From positions 17,150 through 81,149 of the forward strand of contig CALLMM010000019.1 of the NCBI GenBank assembly GCA_938005745.1: a DNA stretch of 64,000 nt, in the 5' to 3' direction. This document shows positions 34,894-43,975 of the stretch, in pieces. Position 1 is the first letter of the stretch. Each line of letters starts with the position of its first letter. The notes under the pieces were generated by a model. That model saw only the letters and a list, made by a program, of their open reading frames with translations, did no database searches and had not been told where the DNA came from. Origin of the DNA: an uncultured Chthonomonadales bacterium (lineage in GTDB: Bacteria > Armatimonadota > Chthonomonadetes > Chthonomonadales > CAJBBX01). The translations under genes were made by a program, and so were the position numbers.

Positions 34894-36879
34894 ATGCAGA
34901 CTGTGGAGAGTTCCAAACCAAAGACGAAGATCAAGTCGCCAGAAAAACGCGCCCGCATCGGCGAACGCATCAAGCTGGCGGCTACCAGCAGCGGCTTGAC
35001 GCTCAAGGAGCTTGCAGAGAAGGCGGACACAACGCCCGCGCTCATCTATCAGTATGTACGCGGAATAACCAATGTCCCGCTGGCGACGCTGGAAGCCATC
35101 GCCCGGGCGACAGGCGTCAGTCTGGAGTTCTTCGATCCCGATAAGGATACGCGCAGCGCGCTGGCGCTTCCGCAGGATAATTATGCCGGCGTCAACGTGG
35201 TCACCCGACAGCAGCAGATCACCTCCGATATGCACCACCTGCGGCAGCTTGCAGAAGCCTACGAATCGCCCGGACGTAACCTCCCCGGACTACTCTCCGT
35301 GTTTCATGAGATGCTGGCGCTGGCGCGCGTCTCCAACGACCGTAATCAGGAAGCCTATGCGCTCTGGCGCATCGGCGCAGTGCATAACGAGACGGGCGAC
35401 TATGAGGAGGCGCGCCAGTACCTGATCAAGGCGCACGATCTGTTCAAAACGATCGGGATGGAAGAGTATCGGATCATGACAGTCCTCGACCTGGCGCATT
35501 CGCTGGCGGAACTGGGCATGGTGGACGCCGCGATCGACTGCAGCCGGGAGGTCGCCTCCATCGGTCCCAAGGATATGCGCTGGCGCGCGTACATCAATAT
35601 CGGCGGACTCTACTATCGTCAGCATAACTATGAAGGGGCGCTTAAGGCGTTTCTGGAGGCGGCGCGCGCGCTGGAAGAGGTAGACGAACAGCAGCGTGAC
35701 AGTCAGGGGATGCCCTTCCTGATGGCTCATATTGCGGACATCGCCAAAGAGACCGGTCACTACGAAGCCGCCCTGGCGCTCTGGAGCCGCAGTCTGGCGC
35801 AGGCGACCGAAGAGAAACGCGCCGAGGTCTTTCTGGAATCGCTTCTGAATATTGCGCAGTGCTGCCAAATGATGGGGAAGATCAGTGAGGCGCGTCAGAA
35901 GCTGGAGCAGGCAATTGTGCTTGCCAGTTTCCTCTTCGACGACCAGAACCGGTTGAGCGTAGCGCGCGGACTCATGGCGGATGTGATGATCGCGCTGGGG
36001 TCGCTGGAACAGGCGAAAGAGAATGCCAAGTCCGCGCTGCGGCTGGCGACGCGAGTCGGCGGTCCGCGCGGGATGATTCTTGCTTCCCTGGCTCTGGCGG
36101 AGACCTGTCTGGCATCCGGACAGTACGATGACGCACTCTCCTATGCGGATGAGGCGATCCGGGAGGCGCAGCGGTCGCGCAGACCGTTCGATCTGGCGCA
36201 GGCGCGCAATGTGCGCGCCCGCATCTGCCTGCAGTTATCTCTGGAGGACGATAACGACGGATGGCTGCGGGAGGCGGAGGCGGAGGCGCGGCGCGCGCTG
36301 GAGGTGGCGGATCGCGTGGACGCCGCCAGAGAGCAGATTGCCGCGCATCTGACGCTGGCGCGCTGCCTGCAGGGACTGCAGATGCCGCAGGAGGCGGAGG
36401 CGGAGGCGCAGATCGCGCTGGAGATCGTCAAGAACGGGGCGGTAGGACTGCCTCGTCTGCTGGGCGAGGAGATTCAAAACGTTCCGCGTCTTTTGAAAGA
36501 GGCTCCCATCGAACTGGAGAAGCTCTTCTCCGGCAGAGGGCTGCAGCTTCCCGGACTGGAGTGGCAGGCGCACTATCTTCAGGGAACCCTGCGGGCGAAG
36601 CGCCTGGGACCGGAGGCGGCTTTCGCCGCGATGCGAGACGCCGCGCGCGCGCTCGGACGCCTGCTGGCGGGGCTGACCGAGGATGATGCGCGCCGCTTCC
36701 ATAAGCATCATCCGGAGATCTCCGCGCTCTACGAGGACCTGGCGCGATTTGCATTGACCGAAGCCGATCAGCGCGAAGCGTTCACCCTGCTGCAAAACGC
36801 GCGCCTCTTCAGCCGCGCAGAGCTGACCTCCGCAACCGATGGCGCCGCCGCGCAGGAGCTTCCTCCTCCAGACGCCTGA
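34894..36879 (+). CDS. XRE-type HTH regulator with TPR repeats
   Basis: A 661-residue protein. The N-terminus holds a helix-turn-helix of the HTH_3 class (RIGERIKLAATSSGLTLKELAEKADTTPALIYQYVRG), followed by a series of tetratricopeptide repeats from about residue 110 to 560, such as EAYALWRIGAVHNETGDYEEAR and LNIAQCCQMMGKISEAR. The TPR region probably binds a peptide or protein signal. The frame is open upstream to 34717, but ATG 34894 starts just before the HTH and has GGAG close to it. It follows the FN3/TPR ORF by 38 bases. A hairpin after the stop may end transcription. Confidence 0.83.
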   Translation: MQTVESSKPKTKIKSPEKRARIGERIKLAATSSGLTLKELAEKADTTPALIYQYVRGITNVPLATLEAIARATGVSLEFFDPDKDTRSALALPQDNYAGVNVVTRQQQITSDMHHLRQLAEAYESPGRNLPGLLSVFHEMLALARVSNDRNQEAYALWRIGAVHNETGDYEEARQYLIKAHDLFKTIGMEEYRIMTVLDLAHSLAELGMVDAAIDCSREVASIGPKDMRWRAYINIGGLYYRQHNYEGALKAFLEAARALEEVDEQQRDSQGMPFLMAHIADIAKETGHYEAALALWSRSLAQATEEKRAEVFLESLLNIAQCCQMMGKISEARQKLEQAIVLASFLFDDQNRLSVARGLMADVMIALGSLEQAKENAKSALRLATRVGGPRGMILASLALAETCLASGQYDDALSYADEAIREAQRSRRPFDLAQARNVRARICLQLSLEDDNDGWLREAEAEARRALEVADRVDAAREQIAAHLTLARCLQGLQMPQEAEAEAQIALEIVKNGAVGLPRLLGEEIQNVPRLLKEAPIELEKLFSGRGLQLPGLEWQAHYLQGTLRAKRLGPEAAFAAMRDAARALGRLLAGLTEDDARRFHKHHPEISALYEDLARFALTEADQREAFTLLQNARLFSRAELTSATDGAAAQELPPPDA

Positions 36880-36908
36880 CAGGAGCCGGTGCAGTCGTTA
36901 TGGAAAGG

Positions 36909-36953
36909 GAAAGCGCCCATGGGAGAGGTGTGATCGCTCCGCAGGGCGCTTTC
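36909..36953 (+). terminator. Possible terminator after the XRE-TPR gene
   Basis: A ten-pair perfect outer stem (GAAAGCGCCC against GGGCGCTTTC) encloses a smaller GGGAG/CTCC hairpin. The following TGTGTGTG is not a proper T tract, so termination is uncertain. Confidence 0.45.
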
Positions 36954-37068
36954 TGTGTGTGCAGGACTCGGGAAAACGACACGTTTCCCCCGTACTCTAT
37001 GCGATTATCAATATTTAATACGCATAAATATTCACGTCGGGTTTCCTTTTTTATGATCTGCTGGCACG

Positions 37069-38166
37069 ATGATTGATGCGCGTCTTCGAAAAAACCTGGA
37101 TGTTCCGCTGCTGCTGACGACCCTGCTCATTGTCGCGATGGGGATCCTCACCATCTACAGCGCATCCCACGCCAGCCCCGGCAGGTTCTATCAGAAACAG
37201 GTGGTCTGGTTTTGTCTGGGAATGATCGGTCTGGGGATTGCCGCCTGGCTGGACTATACCCGTCTGCCCCGCTTCTCCCGCGCGCTCTATATCCTCAATC
37301 TGCTTCCGCTGCTGATTGTCCTGAAGTTCGGGGATGAGAGGAAGGGGGCGATCCGATGGATTGAGATCGGCGGCTTCCAGTTTCAGCCCTCCGAGTTCTC
37401 CAAAATCATTATGATCGTCTGTCTGGCAGTCTTTCTCTCCCGACGTCAGCACGAGATACGCCGGTTCTCCACCCTGGCATACTCCTTTCTCTATATCGGC
37501 GTGCCGACGATTCTCATCTTCCGCCAGCCCGATCTGGGAACCTCTCTCGTGCTGGTGGCGATCTGGTTTGGCATGACCTTTATTGCCGGAGCCAATCTCA
37601 AGCATCTCGCCGCCTTTCTGCTGGCGGGGCTTCTGCTCTTTTCAGGGATGTGGCACTTTAACATCCTCAAAGACTACCAGAAGAACCGGCTGTCCGCCTT
37701 TTTGAACCCGGAGATTGACCCCAAAGAGACCGGCTATCATGTCCTGCAGTCCCGCATCGCCATCGGATCCGGCAGGACAACGGGCAAAGGTTTCGGCAAC
37801 GGAACGCAGGTGCAGGGGAAGTTTATTCCGGAGAACCATACGGACTTCATCTTCACGGTTGTGGGCGAAGAGGGAGGTTTTGTCGTCTCCACGCTGCTGG
37901 TGCTGCTCTACGGCGTCTTCTTTGTGCGGGGAGGACTGATCGCCGCCCATGCGGAGGATGCGCTGGGACAGCTGATTGCAGCTGGAATAGTGGCGATGTA
38001 CGCTTTTCACACCATTGTCAATCTGGGCATGACGGTCGGAATCATGCCGGTTACCGGCGTGCCCCTGCCCCTCTTCTCCTACGGCGGCAGCAGCATGATC
38101 CTGAACCTGACGGCGGTCGGTCTGCTGCTCGGGATCGGCATGCGCCGACATAAGCTGATGTTCTGA
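37069..38166 (+). CDS. rodA: Rod-shape SEDS glycosyltransferase RodA
   Basis: A 365-residue SEDS-family membrane protein, the peptidoglycan glycan polymerase of the rod complex. About ten membrane segments are seen. Conserved pieces are WIEIGGFQFQPSEFSKI, DLGTSLVL, the large loop LNPEIDPKETGYHVLQS with GSG and GKGFGNGTQ, PENHTDFIFTVVGEEGG, and the late PLPLFSYGGSSM. Its size and the short N-terminus favour RodA over FtsW. ATG 37069 has no clear SD. The upstream gap (37000-37060) is AT-rich and probably holds the promoter, though no exact box pair is seen. It lies away from mreBCD. Confidence 0.9.
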   Translation: MIDARLRKNLDVPLLLTTLLIVAMGILTIYSASHASPGRFYQKQVVWFCLGMIGLGIAAWLDYTRLPRFSRALYILNLLPLLIVLKFGDERKGAIRWIEIGGFQFQPSEFSKIIMIVCLAVFLSRRQHEIRRFSTLAYSFLYIGVPTILIFRQPDLGTSLVLVAIWFGMTFIAGANLKHLAAFLLAGLLLFSGMWHFNILKDYQKNRLSAFLNPEIDPKETGYHVLQSRIAIGSGRTTGKGFGNGTQVQGKFIPENHTDFIFTVVGEEGGFVVSTLLVLLYGVFFVRGGLIAAHAEDALGQLIAAGIVAMYAFHTIVNLGMTVGIMPVTGVPLPLFSYGGSSMILNLTAVGLLLGIGMRRHKLMF

Positions 38167-38299
38167 GTGGCTGACCGTCATCCCGTGCATCCCCCTCGAT
38201 GTTTGTGCTTGTTCTTCGCGGGCGCATTGTGATAGACTCTCAGTACAGGCGGCTCTCTTTCCTCATCGCTCCTCGCAGGTTCCAGAAAGGACATCGGCA

Positions 38300-40765
38300 T
38301 TGTCGTCAGAACGGCCCGCGCTGAATCGGCTGGAGGTGCTTCGCGCACTCAGGATTTCCAACTGGGAGGCGGTTGTGGCGACTGTGCACGGAACGCTGAC
38401 CGGAGGCGCGTTTCAGACCGGTTTTGCGCTCTGGCTCGGGGCAAGCAACTTCTGGATGGGCGTACTTGCCTCCATTCCCACCTTCGCCGCCCTGGTGCAG
38501 CTGGTCTCCTCCTACTTCATCGAGAAGCGCACGGAGCGCAAACGGTTTACCGCCTGGTTTTCGGTGGTGGCGCGCACGCTCTGGCTGCCTATCCTGCTGA
38601 TCCCCTTTCTGCTGCCGGAGGAGATACGGTTTACCGCGTTTGTCGCGCTCCTGCTGCTCTCCAGCGTGCTGTTGAATGTGCCGATTCCGGCGTTTCTCTC
38701 CTGGCTGTCGGATCTGGTTCCTCCCGATCATCGCGGACGCTATTTCGCGCGGCGCAATATGCTGGCGGGGATTGTGGCGATGGTGGTTCCGCTTCCGGCG
38801 GCATGGTTTCTCGATCTGGCGGTAGAGCGGAGGCTCTTTCCGGAGTCGGTGGGGTTTGCCACGCTGTTCGGCGTCGCGGTCGTCTGCGGGATCGTCGGGT
38901 TTGTGCTGCTGCTGAAACAGGCGGAGCCTCCCATGAGCCGGGCGGAACCGACGGAGGCTCAGGGCGTGCGCGGTGTTCTGGCGTTCTATCGCGCGCCCTT
39001 TGCGGAGCCGAACTTCCGCCGCCTGATGGTCTTCAGCGCGGTCTTCGCACTGGCACAGTTTTTTGCGGCTCCCTTCTATACGGTCTATGCGCTGCAGGTG
39101 CTGAAGCTCAGCTACTTCTGGCTGCAGATTTTCGGTGCGCTCTCCAGCCTCTCCAGTCTGCTCTCGATGCCTCTGTGGGGATATCTGAGCGACAAGTTCG
39201 GCAACAAGTCGCTTCAGAAGATCGGCATTGTCGGGGTCGGCGTGCTTCCCTTCATGTGGGTCTTTACCAGCCCACAGTATCCGGTCGCCTCGCTCCTCAT
39301 CCTCTGCATCAATAACCTGCTGGGCGGCTTCTTCTGGGCGGGGGTCGGACTGACGCAGTTCAATCTCCTGATCGCCATCAGTCCCTCTGAGCGGCGGTCG
39401 GTCTATGTGGGGGCGATGTCCGCGCTGACCGGCGTGATGGGAGGAGTGGCTCCCATTGCGGGAGGCGCGATCCTGACCGCCCTGGGCGATATTCGGATTG
39501 AGCCGCTGGGCTGGGCGATGGGGGGCTATCAGATCCTTTTTGCCATGAACGGACTGATGCGTTATCTGTCCCTCCTCTTTCTGCGCGGCGTAACCGACCT
39601 GCGCGACACCTCCGCGATAGAGGTAATCACTCAGCTGGGAACGGCGCGTGTCGGCGCGTGGAGGCAGATGCGGCGTCTGCAGCATGGACAGACCGAGACC
39701 GAGCGTAGAGAGGCGGCGCAGGCGCTGCGCGATACGCGAACGGCGCTGGCGGTGGATGAACTGATCCTGGCGCTGGACGATCCTAGTCTGCATGTTCGCG
39801 AGGAGGCGGCGCTGGCGCTGGGGGAGATCGGGGATACGCGCGCGGTAGAGGCGTTGATCCAGAGGCTGGACGACCCCGCATCCGGCATTACGGATGAAGC
39901 CGCGCTCTCTCTGGGGAAGATCGGCGACGAGAGAGCCGTGGAGCCGCTTCTGCGTCTGTTCAGAACCGGGGAGAAGATGGAGCGGGTTGCGGCTGCCCGC
40001 GCGCTGGGGCAGATCGGCAGCCGCGACGCCGTCGGCGCGCTCGTGGAGGCGATCGAAGCGGGGAGAATCGCCGAGAGCGACGAGGTGAGGGAGACGGCGG
40101 CAGGCGCGCTGGGAGCGATTGGCGACCCGTCGGCGGTTCCCGCGCTCGTGCGCTGTCTGGAGAACTCTCCGCGCACGCTGAAGCTGACTGCCGTTCGCGC
40201 CCTCGGCGAGATCGGCGACCGTCGCGCCGCCGAGCCTCTTCTGAAGATGCTTGCACAGGAGGAGGATCCCGCGCTGATCTCGCATTTGGCGGTTGCCCTG
40301 GCGATGATCGGCGAGGAGAGAGCCGTCCGACCGCTGCTGGAAGCGATGGATCGGGTAGAGTCGCCGGTGGCGCGCAAACAGATACTCAATGCGGTCGGCG
40401 CGCTGATGGGAGAGGGGGAGATGTTCTACCCGCTGCTTGCGCTGGAGTCCTATGCGCGCGATGAGGCGGTTTCGCGTCTGCTGCAGGAGCTGGCGCGCAG
40501 GGAGCGGTCGCGCGGGCAGGACAGATTCGGCGCGCTGCGCCGTCAGCGGCAATTCGAGCAGGTACGGGAGCAATTCGTTTCGGGAGACTTCTCCGCTGCG
40601 ACGGTCTTGCTGACCCGGATCGCCTCCGCCGGCGGGCTGCGATCGGAGGATTCCGCCGTATCGGAGGTGATCGAGTGGGCGTCGGTTACTTCGCAGCAGC
40701 GGGCAGTGCAGCCGGAGGAGTTCCTGCTTGCGCTGTTTGCGGTTCGGAGCCTGCTGTCAAAATAG
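38300..40765 (+). CDS. MFS transporter fused to HEAT-like repeats
   Basis: An 821-residue fusion. Residues 1-420 form a 12-segment major-facilitator-type domain, with DLVPPDHRGRYFARRN as the loop motif. Residues about 445-720 form PBS-lyase-type HEAT repeats with a clear period of about 31, each carrying a variant of ALGEIGD (AALALGEIGD, AALSLGKIGD, AARALGQIGS, AVRALGEIGD). A helical tail of about 90 residues follows. Start is TTG with AAAGGA eight bases before. The substrate is unknown. The HEAT part should be cytoplasmic and could bind a partner that controls the transporter. Confidence 0.83.
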   Translation: MSSERPALNRLEVLRALRISNWEAVVATVHGTLTGGAFQTGFALWLGASNFWMGVLASIPTFAALVQLVSSYFIEKRTERKRFTAWFSVVARTLWLPILLIPFLLPEEIRFTAFVALLLLSSVLLNVPIPAFLSWLSDLVPPDHRGRYFARRNMLAGIVAMVVPLPAAWFLDLAVERRLFPESVGFATLFGVAVVCGIVGFVLLLKQAEPPMSRAEPTEAQGVRGVLAFYRAPFAEPNFRRLMVFSAVFALAQFFAAPFYTVYALQVLKLSYFWLQIFGALSSLSSLLSMPLWGYLSDKFGNKSLQKIGIVGVGVLPFMWVFTSPQYPVASLLILCINNLLGGFFWAGVGLTQFNLLIAISPSERRSVYVGAMSALTGVMGGVAPIAGGAILTALGDIRIEPLGWAMGGYQILFAMNGLMRYLSLLFLRGVTDLRDTSAIEVITQLGTARVGAWRQMRRLQHGQTETERREAAQALRDTRTALAVDELILALDDPSLHVREEAALALGEIGDTRAVEALIQRLDDPASGITDEAALSLGKIGDERAVEPLLRLFRTGEKMERVAAARALGQIGSRDAVGALVEAIEAGRIAESDEVRETAAGALGAIGDPSAVPALVRCLENSPRTLKLTAVRALGEIGDRRAAEPLLKMLAQEEDPALISHLAVALAMIGEERAVRPLLEAMDRVESPVARKQILNAVGALMGEGEMFYPLLALESYARDEAVSRLLQELARRERSRGQDRFGALRRQRQFEQVREQFVSGDFSAATVLLTRIASAGGLRSEDSAVSEVIEWASVTSQQRAVQPEEFLLALFAVRSLLSK

Positions 40766-40816
40766 AGACGGACCGGCAGACCGGCGATACGGTTCTGACC
40801 GGAAGGGAGAGGCACA

Positions 40817-41293
40817 ATGACGGTTCGCGACCTGACGACAGCGGATGCGCCGGCGCTGCTGGAGTTCTACCGGACGCTCGATCAGGAGGTAACCTGGTAC
40901 TATCTGCCTTTCGGGGCGGATGTGAGGCAGGAAACGCTGGAGGATCATCTGCGCGCCGCGGAGACCGGAACGCATATCAGTCTCGGGCTGCTGGACGAGG
41001 TGCAGAGGGTTCTCGGGCATGTCTTCCTCTGGAATATCCGGGACGAGAAGCCGGTGTTCGGGATCGGTCTTCACCAGTCCATTCTGGGGCAGGGATGGGG
41101 CAGAAGGCTGGCAGAGACGATCTTCGCGCGCGCCGACGCGCACAGAATTCCGCTGGTTTCCCTGACCGTCCTGAAAACCAATGTCCGCGCCTGTTCGCTC
41201 TACCGCAGTCTCGGATTCGAGACCCGCGGCGTCTGCACGATGCGCTCCACCGATGACAGCTACTACATGGAGCGCATCGCGCCGGCGCGATAG
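40817..41293 (+). CDS. GNAT family N-acetyltransferase (1)
   Basis: A 158-residue acetyltransferase. The acetyl-CoA site is the Q-x-x-G-x-G/A block, here GQGWGRRLAETIF, and the late NVRACSLYRSLGFETRG matches the family's end. Substrate unknown. SD GAAGGGAGAGG precedes the ATG. It follows the MFS-HEAT gene by 51 bases. Confidence 0.87.
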   Translation: MTVRDLTTADAPALLEFYRTLDQEVTWYYLPFGADVRQETLEDHLRAAETGTHISLGLLDEVQRVLGHVFLWNIRDEKPVFGIGLHQSILGQGWGRRLAETIFARADAHRIPLVSLTVLKTNVRACSLYRSLGFETRGVCTMRSTDDSYYMERIAPAR

Positions 41294-41310
41294 GGGAGTA
41301 CAGTATCGCG

Positions 41311-42525
41311 CTACCGCTTGCCGGCGATGGCGCGGTTGGTTTCGGTCAGCAGACGCAGCAGGTTCGGCGTGCGCTCTCGGGATACGGTGTAGGGAGACTG
41401 CGTGGGATTCTCCTCATCAAACTCCCACGACCAGATCAGGGCGATCGGCGCGGCTCCCTCCCGAACCTGTCGCAGAAAGTCCTTCACCCAGTGCGCCTCC
41501 AGCTCTTTCCCCGATTCCCATACCTTCTGGGCGAACTCGCCCACCAGCAGCGGCATCTTCAGTCTGTCGGCGGCTCTGCGCGTCCATGGCAGCATCAGCG
41601 AACGGTTATCGTCCTGCGGCAGCCAGGCGGCGTGATCGCGTCCGGGCGGATAGAGATGTACGGAGAGGACATCCAGCGGCGGAGGGTTGAAGAAGCGCAG
41701 CATCTCGACATACTGCTCATAGCTGTCTTTGGTCCAGTCCATCGGGTAGTTCAGCGGATCGGGCGCGTTCCGGTTCTTGAGTCGCGCCTGCCGGATATGC
41801 CATGCATAGGAGCGCATGTCGCTGTTGCCGGAGGTGACCGGATGGTTCTTATCTATTCGCTTGATGAGGGTCGCCATCTGAATCAGAAATGCCCGGATCT
41901 GATCGGAGGTCGGGATCTGATTGGCGAGTCGGTCTTTCCACTGTTTGGACAGGTCGGCTTCCAGATTGTACTCATTGCCGATCTCCCACATCAGTATGCG
42001 CGGATCGTTCTTGTATCGCTCCACGATGGTCGTTACATAGGTAACCGCCAGATCGTTCGCCAGCGAGCCGGGCGTGAGGAAGTCCACGATATGCTCGTCT
42101 TTTCTCCGGTTGCGCTGAACGTGCCAGGGAAGCATGTTGGCGTTGAAGAGCAGGGAGGGGATCACGTAGATGCCTTCACGGTCCGCCGCCGCCAGCATCC
42201 GATCATAGGCGGAGAGCCATCGTTCACGGTCGTTCTCGAAGATGGGAAACAGTTCCGGTCCCCATGTCGAGCCGAAACAGCGTGCGACGCGAATGCCTAC
42301 CTCCCGCGCTGTCTTCAGCGAGCGGATCGCCTTCTCATCCTCGCCGCGCAGGAATCGCTCGAACAGATCGGGAAGGTTCGCGCCCACGTTATGAAAGGGC
42401 TTATCGCCGAGGTAGAGGCGGTTTCCGCGTATCTTCAGAAACGGTTTTCCGCCGGTCTGTTCGCTCTGCGCCAGCGCGATTGTCGCCAGCAGCAGAAGCG
42501 TCAGAGTGAGAATGCCCCATCTCAT
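41311..42525 (-). CDS. Secreted GH5-like glycoside hydrolase
   Basis: A 404-residue protein with a Sec signal (ends ATIALAQ). The TIM barrel resembles GH5/cellulase and mannanase-like enzymes: acid/base Glu in MWEIGNEYN, nucleophile Glu in LLVGEFAQ, and the intervening DVLSVHLYPP. Substrate cannot be fixed; beta-mannan or cellulose-like chains are usual for such folds. It lies 18 bases downstream of a NamZ-type muramidase gene on the same strand, so the pair may be one transcript. Confidence 0.82.
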   Translation of the reverse strand: MRWGILTLTLLLLATIALAQSEQTGGKPFLKIRGNRLYLGDKPFHNVGANLPDLFERFLRGEDEKAIRSLKTAREVGIRVARCFGSTWGPELFPIFENDRERWLSAYDRMLAAADREGIYVIPSLLFNANMLPWHVQRNRRKDEHIVDFLTPGSLANDLAVTYVTTIVERYKNDPRILMWEIGNEYNLEADLSKQWKDRLANQIPTSDQIRAFLIQMATLIKRIDKNHPVTSGNSDMRSYAWHIRQARLKNRNAPDPLNYPMDWTKDSYEQYVEMLRFFNPPPLDVLSVHLYPPGRDHAAWLPQDDNRSLMLPWTRRAADRLKMPLLVGEFAQKVWESGKELEAHWVKDFLRQVREGAAPIALIWSWEFDEENPTQSPYTVSRERTPNLLRLLTETNRAIAGKR

Positions 42526-42543
42526 GCCAACGGTCTCTCTTTC

Positions 42544-43833
42544 TTATGGGTAGAGCAGGAAAGGTTGTCGCGCGGAGCGGAAGGCGCGGCTGCCTGCGTT
42601 CCACTCCGTCCAGATCCGCTCTGCGGAGCGTCCCGCCAGCAGCTGACGGCGGACAACGTCCGTTCCGCAGACCAGATCGAACATCCGGTCTCCATTTTTT
42701 GAAGTTCCGAACAGCGGGCGCGCCGGAGAGATCCTCCGCAGGGCGTCCAGTATCTCGAAATTGATGCGCGTAAGCTCCGCCTGCGCCGGATCGGTGAGGT
42801 ATATCTGCGTCCCTCCGCATAACTGTCCCTGAAAGGCGGCGTAGAAGGGACGCCAGTAGACCGCCCGGAAGCGCACGCCCTTCAGTCCGCGCCGGTTCAG
42901 TTCATCCGCCATCCTCTCCGCGCCTACGCCGGGCGCGCCGGCTAATTCGAAGGGGAGCGTATATCCTACGCCGATGGAGAGCGAGGGGAGTTCGCCCGCG
43001 ATGCCGGTCGCCGCGTAGTAGAACGCCGTGCGGGGATGCGGGATGTGCGGGCTGGTCGGAACCCAGGGCAAGCCGGTCTCTTCCCAGCGCATGGCGCGGC
43101 GATAGCCGCGCATCGGGATCACCGTCAGACGACAGCGCGCACCGTTTGCCAGCCATCCTTTCTCGTTGATCATGCGCGCCAGCTCTCCAACGGTCATCCC
43201 GTGACAGTAGGGGATCGGGTAGGCTCCCACCGCCGACCGGAAGCGCAGGTCGAGCAGGTTTCCCTCCACCCTCTCCCCGCCGATGGGATTCGGACGATCC
43301 AGTACATAGAACGGAAGCCGGTTCTCGGCAGCCGCCTCCATGCACAGCCCCATCGTCGTAATATAGGTGTAGGATCGCGCGCCGATATCCTGCATATCAA
43401 ACACCAGCGCATCCAGACCGCCAACCATCGCTGCGGTCGGCTTCTTCACGCGCCCGTAGAGGGAGAAGACCGGAACCCCCGTGCGGGGATCGCGGGAGTT
43501 CTCCACGCCTCTGCCTGCCGGTACATCGCCGCGAACGCCGTGCTCCGGTCCAAACAGCGCGGTCAGCTTCACTGCGGGAGCCGATGCCAGAACGTCAATC
43601 GCGCTTCGCAGCCCGCTTGTAATGCCGGTCGGGTTGGTGATCAGTCCCACGCGCTTATCTCGCAGGGGCGCAAACTCCTGTTCGATCAGCGACTCCAGTC
43701 CGGTCTTCACGGCGGGCGCGTCGGGCGTAAGTGAGGGCGAAGCGACCGAGCCGTTGAACGCAAAGTTGGCGTATACGGCTGCTGATGCCTGCAGTATCTC
43801 TCTGCGCGACCACGTTTCGGGAACCCTTTCCAT
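42544..43833 (-). CDS. DUF1343 exo-beta-N-acetylmuramidase (NamZ-like)
   Basis: A 429-residue protein of the DUF1343 family. A characterised member, NamZ (GH171), removes terminal MurNAc from peptidoglycan fragments. Visible family stretches are VGLITNPTGI, LFGPEHGVRG, VFDMQDIGARSYTYI, YVLDRPNPIGG and the C-terminal GTD. An S-R-R-E-I-L motif near residue 9 before a hydrophobic stretch suggests Tat export. Start ATG has a GAAGGG SD. It is followed by the GH5-like gene. Confidence 0.88.
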   Translation of the reverse strand: MERVPETWSRREILQASAAVYANFAFNGSVASPSLTPDAPAVKTGLESLIEQEFAPLRDKRVGLITNPTGITSGLRSAIDVLASAPAVKLTALFGPEHGVRGDVPAGRGVENSRDPRTGVPVFSLYGRVKKPTAAMVGGLDALVFDMQDIGARSYTYITTMGLCMEAAAENRLPFYVLDRPNPIGGERVEGNLLDLRFRSAVGAYPIPYCHGMTVGELARMINEKGWLANGARCRLTVIPMRGYRRAMRWEETGLPWVPTSPHIPHPRTAFYYAATGIAGELPSLSIGVGYTLPFELAGAPGVGAERMADELNRRGLKGVRFRAVYWRPFYAAFQGQLCGGTQIYLTDPAQAELTRINFEILDALRRISPARPLFGTSKNGDRMFDLVCGTDVVRRQLLAGRSAERIWTEWNAGSRAFRSARQPFLLYP

Positions 43834-43975
43834 CCGTCTGCCCTTCTATCAGCCTGTTATCTAAAGTTTCGCAGAGCGCGGAGGGTTCCCTCTCTCGGCT
43901 ATCGGTGATTGCGTCCGTTTGCAGGTACAATCCCTTACGAAGATCAAGAAGGAAAGCGAGGGATCGGCACTTCAG

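Noticed and set aside
38306..40573. 755-codon open frame opposite the MFS-HEAT gene
   Set aside because: Arg/Gln/His-rich translation typical of an antisense frame in GC-rich DNA; the plus strand has clear domains.
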